A DNA stretch of 64,000 nt from assembly GCA_031275085.1 (NCBI GenBank), contig JAISPG010000028.1, positions 186,001-250,000 on the forward strand, read 5' to 3'. Source of the stretch: Bacteroidales bacterium (GTDB lineage Bacteria > Bacteroidota > Bacteroidia > Bacteroidales > ML635J-15). A program made the translations under genes and the position numbers. The notes beneath the pieces are model-generated. The model was given only the letters and a program-made list of their open reading frames with translations. It was not told the DNA's origin and did no database searches. The first letter of the stretch is position 1, and each line of letters begins with the position of its first letter. This document shows positions 60,904 to 64,000 of the stretch, one piece after another.

Positions 60904-62418
60904 TTACTTGATAATTACAAAGAATGTACCAATTTTTTTATGTGTTTTTCCGGTAAAGTCTTTATATTTTATAGAATACTGGTACTGTTGGGATGGTACC
61001 AATTTACCTTTTAAACGTCCGTTCCATCCCTTATAAACATTATCAGAATTAAATATTTCTTCTCCCCATCTATCAAAAACTGATAATTCATAAGTATCTT
61101 TTTCAAAAAATGTCAGAACAGGTTTAAATTCTCTGTTTTTCTCATCAGAAGATGCTGCATTGATAGCTGTAGGAACCCATATTTCAGGTAATTTATATGC
61201 ACAACTTATATTTGACCGGCTTCTGGATACTCTGCCGTCAATACCTATATTCTGAACAGCTTCTACATAATAACAAAGTTTATTATCAATATAAATCTCA
61301 TTATTATGACTATTGATAACATAAGATTCTATATTATGATAATATTTCAAACTTAATGTATCGGCTGTTCCCACAAAAAATCCCGAATAATTAAAAGTAT
61401 TATATATTTCATACTCGTCTACACCGCTTCCCCAAAGCTCATATGGTGTCCAGGTCAAATATTGTTCGAAAGTATTATGATTAGATACTTTTAACAATAT
61501 ATTTGAGGCAATATTAGAACTTCCTGTCTCAACTCTGCAAGGATCAACTGAAACTATTCTGTAGTTATATACTAACTTGTATATATCCGCATTATTATCA
61601 GTATAAAGTATCACGGGTTGCCCGTTATTTTCCACTACTCCAATAGTAGTAAAAGTTTGATTTGCAGAATCTCTCCTTTGAATAAGATATTCAAGGACTT
61701 CGGCATTGGTATCTACAGCAAATCTAAGATTTATATGTTCATCTTCAACTGTAGCATATTCCGCTAACAGATATGAAGGCTGATAATACGAATCGGTAAA
61801 AACTTCTATGGAGTTTGTTGTTGCCGTATGGTTTTGCAAGTTTACAGCCTCCACATAATAAAAGTATTTAATATTCCTTTCTACACTACTATCCACAAAT
61901 TGTAAAATATCTCCATTTACTCTTCCAATTTCTTCATATGAAGATGCTTCCGAACGTCTTAATATTCTATATTCTGAAACTCCATCCTGCCATCCGTGAT
62001 ATTCCGTCCAGCTGAGCTCTACTTCCACATCACATTTTTCATATGAAAAATCGAGTAACATAGTTGTATGAGGATCCGTTATGGTACTTAACAATAACCT
62101 GTCGGTAAATGCTGCCAATCTGTATTTTTCAGGTTTATAAACTCCTGTATATAAATATTCATATGTAAGGGTCAGTCTTCCATTTACGGTTCCTATTATC
62201 CGCGTTATATCATCTATAACCTGATATACATAATACCCTGCAACATCCAGTGAATCGCTTGGCTCCCATGTTATCCTTATCATTAACGGATCGGATTCCG
62301 GAACTACACTGGCAGATACTAATACCGGCTCGTCCGGTTCTTCAGACTGAGAATATAACGCCATTGGTGCCAAAAAAAGCAAAACCAAAAATAATATTTT
62401 TTCCAAATTCTTCACCAT
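60904..62418 (-). CDS. T9SS type B (CHU_C) sorted FN3-like surface protein
   Basis: ATG 62418 gives 504 residues with a clean signal peptide (MVKNLEKILFLVLLFLAPMALYSQ); the longer reading adds 24 residues before it. The body has three or four fibronectin-III-like modules (PLMIRITWEPSDSLDVAGYY, then VEVELSWTEYHGWQDGVSEY). The C-terminus is the gliding-motility-associated CHU_C domain (IWVPTAINAASSDEKNREF, then LSVFDRWGEEIFNSD and YKGWNGRLKGKLVPSQQYQY). Type B cargo normally needs a PorP/SprF partner. It is probably part of the surface adhesin set. Confidence 0.9.
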   Translation of the reverse strand: MVKNLEKILFLVLLFLAPMALYSQSEEPDEPVLVSASVVPESDPLMIRITWEPSDSLDVAGYYVYQVIDDITRIIGTVNGRLTLTYEYLYTGVYKPEKYRLAAFTDRLLLSTITDPHTTMLLDFSYEKCDVEVELSWTEYHGWQDGVSEYRILRRSEASSYEEIGRVNGDILQFVDSSVERNIKYFYYVEAVNLQNHTATTNSIEVFTDSYYQPSYLLAEYATVEDEHINLRFAVDTNAEVLEYLIQRRDSANQTFTTIGVVENNGQPVILYTDNNADIYKLVYNYRIVSVDPCRVETGSSNIASNILLKVSNHNTFEQYLTWTPYELWGSGVDEYEIYNTFNYSGFFVGTADTLSLKYYHNIESYVINSHNNEIYIDNKLCYYVEAVQNIGIDGRVSRSRSNISCAYKLPEIWVPTAINAASSDEKNREFKPVLTFFEKDTYELSVFDRWGEEIFNSDNVYKGWNGRLKGKLVPSQQYQYSIKYKDFTGKTHKKIGTFFVIIK

Positions 62419-62455
62419 CAACAGAAAACTATGTAAAGTAAACAAATTATTATCA

Positions 62456-63070
62456 TTATTCAAGACTTTTAATATAAAATTGTTGTCCATTTACATTCTG
62501 AACTTTAAATCCTATTTTCTTTAAAGACCGGCTATAGGCTTTATGAAAAGACTGGGACAAAATTTTATTTATACCAAGTTTTTTAAAATAACCGGGATTT
62601 TTATTATAAATATAATTTCCCGTACCCAAATCCCTGTAAATTGGTTTTATATAATCTACTTCTACTTTCAATACATCTCCGGAAATAGTATAAATAAATA
62701 TTCCAACTGTAATATTATCACTTAAAATTATAAAAAATCTTTGCCCTTCGTCAAACTGATAAAAAGGAAAAAAGTTATAAATATCTTTTTTATATGTTTC
62801 AATAAATTCTTTGACCTTTTCATCGTTTATACTAACTTCTTCTAATCTTATCCGGGATTTTCTTCCGTTAACCTTTACTATGTATATAAATATACCTAAT
62901 ATTAAAATTAATACTATGGTAAGAAGATATATTGGTCTGATAACACTATAAACTATAAGACATATCATTGCCAAAATGAATAGCATCCATCGTCGGGTCC
63001 TGGTAAAAACTGCCACTCCAAAAATCCCGGTAATAATTCCGCTTAATCCTAATATATCTATATATTCCAT
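62456..63070 (-). CDS. membrane protein with N-terminal TM helices and a possible GNAT-like C-terminal domain
   Basis: ATG 63070 is preferred (204 aa). The upstream ATG at 63127 would put a terminator-like hairpin inside the gene. Three or four hydrophobic helices (about 5-70, DILGLSGIITGIFGVAVFTR first) resemble the YgjV-type pattern. The C-terminal half (YQFDEGQRFFIILSDNITVG, then YFKKLGINKILSQSF and RSLKKIGFKVQ) looks like an acyltransferase fold, but the acetyl-CoA loop is not clear. Function is unknown. It is 37 nt upstream of the T9SS type B gene. Confidence 0.6.
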   Translation of the reverse strand: MEYIDILGLSGIITGIFGVAVFTRTRRWMLFILAMICLIVYSVIRPIYLLTIVLILILGIFIYIVKVNGRKSRIRLEEVSINDEKVKEFIETYKKDIYNFFPFYQFDEGQRFFIILSDNITVGIFIYTISGDVLKVEVDYIKPIYRDLGTGNYIYNKNPGYFKKLGINKILSQSFHKAYSRSLKKIGFKVQNVNGQQFYIKSLE

Positions 63071-63072
63071 AT

Positions 63073-63113
63073 AAAAAAGAGTCTCAAATATAACATTTTT
63101 TTTAAGACTCTTT
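63073..63113 (-). terminator. terminator-like hairpin immediately before the 63070 start
   Basis: On the minus strand AAAGAGTCT (63113-63105) pairs with AGACTCTTT (63084-63076), followed by a run of T. It has the form of a rho-independent terminator with a 20-nt A/T-rich loop. It ends 3 nt before the ATG, so it could be a leader attenuator. Confidence 0.55.
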
Positions 63114-63232
63114 AAATTATTTATCATAAGTCTTACATTATAATTATTTTAATTATATAAATATACTCGTTATCATTATATTATCAATATGTAAATTTAA
63201 TTTTTTTTTTAATATGTTATACATTTTTGTAA

Positions 63233-63268
63233 AAAAAAACACCTCAAAATATTTTGAGGTGTTTTTTT
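63233..63268 (-). terminator. intrinsic terminator of the T9SS cargo at the window end
   Basis: The perfect 18-bp inverted repeat AAAAAAACACCTCAAAAT / ATTTTGAGGTGTTTTTTT lies 16 nt after the stop at 63285. It has T-runs on both strands. Confidence 0.88.
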
Positions 63269-63284
63269 GAATTATTATTTCTGC

Positions 63285-64000
63285 TTACATTTTCACAACT
63301 TTTGTTGTATATACCTTATCATTATTATATAGTTTAATGAACATATTACCTTCACTAAATTCTGTCAAATCTATTTTCTCAATTTCGTTTGTAATTTTTC
63401 CTTTTTGAAGAATTCTACCGGTAATATCAAGTATTTCATATTCAGATCCCTGACAATTTGTTATATTTAATATATCACTTGAAGGATTAGGATATATTTC
63501 AATATTACCAAACCCGAAATCTTCGACATCTGATAAAGGAGCTATTTGTATTATAAATTCCTGAGTGACTCTAAATAATCCGTCATAAACCTGTAGAACA
63601 ACTCTGTTTTGTCCTGAACTAACAGGTACTCCAGACAATGTTGCCCTACCATTGGTTCCCAGATATAAGCCTGCCCAGCTAGGAATAGTAGTTGCTGTTA
63701 ATGTAAGATTTTTTCCCTGATCGCTAATAGCTTCAATATCATATGAATATTCCCTATATGTTGTACCTGTTAAAACAGGAGAGGAAACAAATGTCGGAGG
63801 AGTGCTTGAAGTCCTTACATTAATAGTGTCTCTTTGTTCCCTGCTGGTAATACCATTAGATGCAACAACAATCAGTAAATATCTTGCTAATGTATCTGAT
63901 GCAGCGAGCGTTGGAGTTGTACCAGCAACTGAACCGGTTCCGTCTCCATTATCTACAATTGTTGTCATCCATGTTGGAGGTCTGCTCACAGTTATCGTAA
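63285..64000 (-). CDS. T9SS type A surface protein, C-terminal part (runs off the window)
   Basis: The reading frame is open to the window edge; a GTG at 63989 is only an internal Val. Visible are the end of one Ig/cadherin-like module, a He_PIG-like module (PPTFVSSPVLTGTTYREYSY, then AGLYLGTNGRATLSGVP) and the T9SS type A tail (IEIYPNPSSDILNI ending in TTKVVKM). About 238 residues can be read. The N-terminus and any catalytic domain lie beyond 64000. Confidence 0.88.
   Translation of the reverse strand, partial: TITVSRPPTWMTTIVDNGDGTGSVAGTTPTLAASDTLARYLLIVVASNGITSREQRDTINVRTSSTPPTFVSSPVLTGTTYREYSYDIEAISDQGKNLTLTATTIPSWAGLYLGTNGRATLSGVPVSSGQNRVVLQVYDGLFRVTQEFIIQIAPLSDVEDFGFGNIEIYPNPSSDILNITNCQGSEYEILDITGRILQKGKITNEIEKIDLTEFSEGNMFIKLYNNDKVYTTKVVKM

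Overview
The window reads as a chromosomal segment of an AT-rich member of the Bacteroidota, most likely an anaerobic or facultatively anaerobic Bacteroidales/Marinilabiliales-type bacterium. The evidence is a complete type IX secretion core operon (porP-gldK-gldL-gldM-gldN), several proteins with T9SS type A or type B (CHU_C) C-terminal sorting domains, DUF2807 and DUF4296 proteins, the Bacteroidota promoter -7 motif TAnnTTTG upstream of many genes, and an NADH-linked [FeFe]-hydrogenase. Nothing indicates a plasmid or a complete prophage. The window is ordinary chromosome with a few accessory spots.

Layout. 1-2.7 kb: 5' part of mgtE (minus strand), then an SDR oxidoreductase and cysQ (plus). 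2.75-2.96 kb: decayed IS3-family transposase. 3.0-6.5 kb: hydC-hydB-hydA (minus) with a Rex-like palindrome upstream. 7.0-8.6 kb: secreted thioredoxin/PKD/T9SS cargo. 8.8-11.6 kb: uvrA. 11.7-16.9 kb: capsule/exopolysaccharide operon wza-wzc-wecA-like-lytic transglycosylase. 17.3-18.8 kb: two DUF2807 paralogues. 18.9 kb: tRNA-Pro(CGG), followed by a RelE-type toxin-antitoxin cassette bracketed by two similar 88-nt direct repeats. 19.9-21.3 kb: MFS transporter. 21.7-25.8 kb: tight six-gene operon mlaE-mlaF-DUF4296-amidohydrolase remnant-radical SAM-glycosyltransferase. 25.9-27.0 kb: manC. 27.1-33.4 kb: T9SS operon. 33.8-38.5 kb: topA and PBP1A. 38.7-43.8 kb: small periplasmic protein, aldolase-mtnA, PBP4 and a PLD/cardiolipin synthase. 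43.8-44.4 kb: non-coding stretch with unusual phased palindromes. 44.4-50.7 kb: tandem-duplicated giant T9SS cargo transcription unit. 50.8-52.4 kb: two-component system. 52.6-60.8 kb: ppk1, fabD, folE, trkA, a transglutaminase-like protein and a RelA/SpoT homologue. 60.9-64.0 kb: T9SS type B protein, a membrane protein and the end of another T9SS cargo.

How the genes fit together. The T9SS core exports the five cargo proteins encoded here. Their modules (PKD, FN3, Ig-like, MAM/cleaved-adhesin-like, thioredoxin) point to adhesion and redox work on the cell surface. The envelope is further served by Wza/Wzc, a WecA-like initiating transferase, ManC (GDP-mannose), PBP1A, PBP4, a lytic transglycosylase, MlaEF and a PLD-type lipid synthase. 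HydABC would dispose of NADH electrons as H2. mtnA plus a class II aldolase suggests salvage of methylthioribose- or deoxyribose-phosphate through an aldolase shunt. RelA/SpoT and Ppk1 supply stress signalling.

The most unusual items are the hairpin array of four palindromes spaced two helical turns apart (43885-43974), the direct-repeat-flanked TA cassette beside tRNA-Pro, an amidohydrolase that has lost its catalytic barrel but stays in frame inside an operon, the whole-unit duplication of the large T9SS cargo gene with its promoter and terminator, and the Rex-like operator before a stripped-down HydABC. I did not find a clearly new multi-gene system. All family calls come from reading the sequence by eye, not from database searches.
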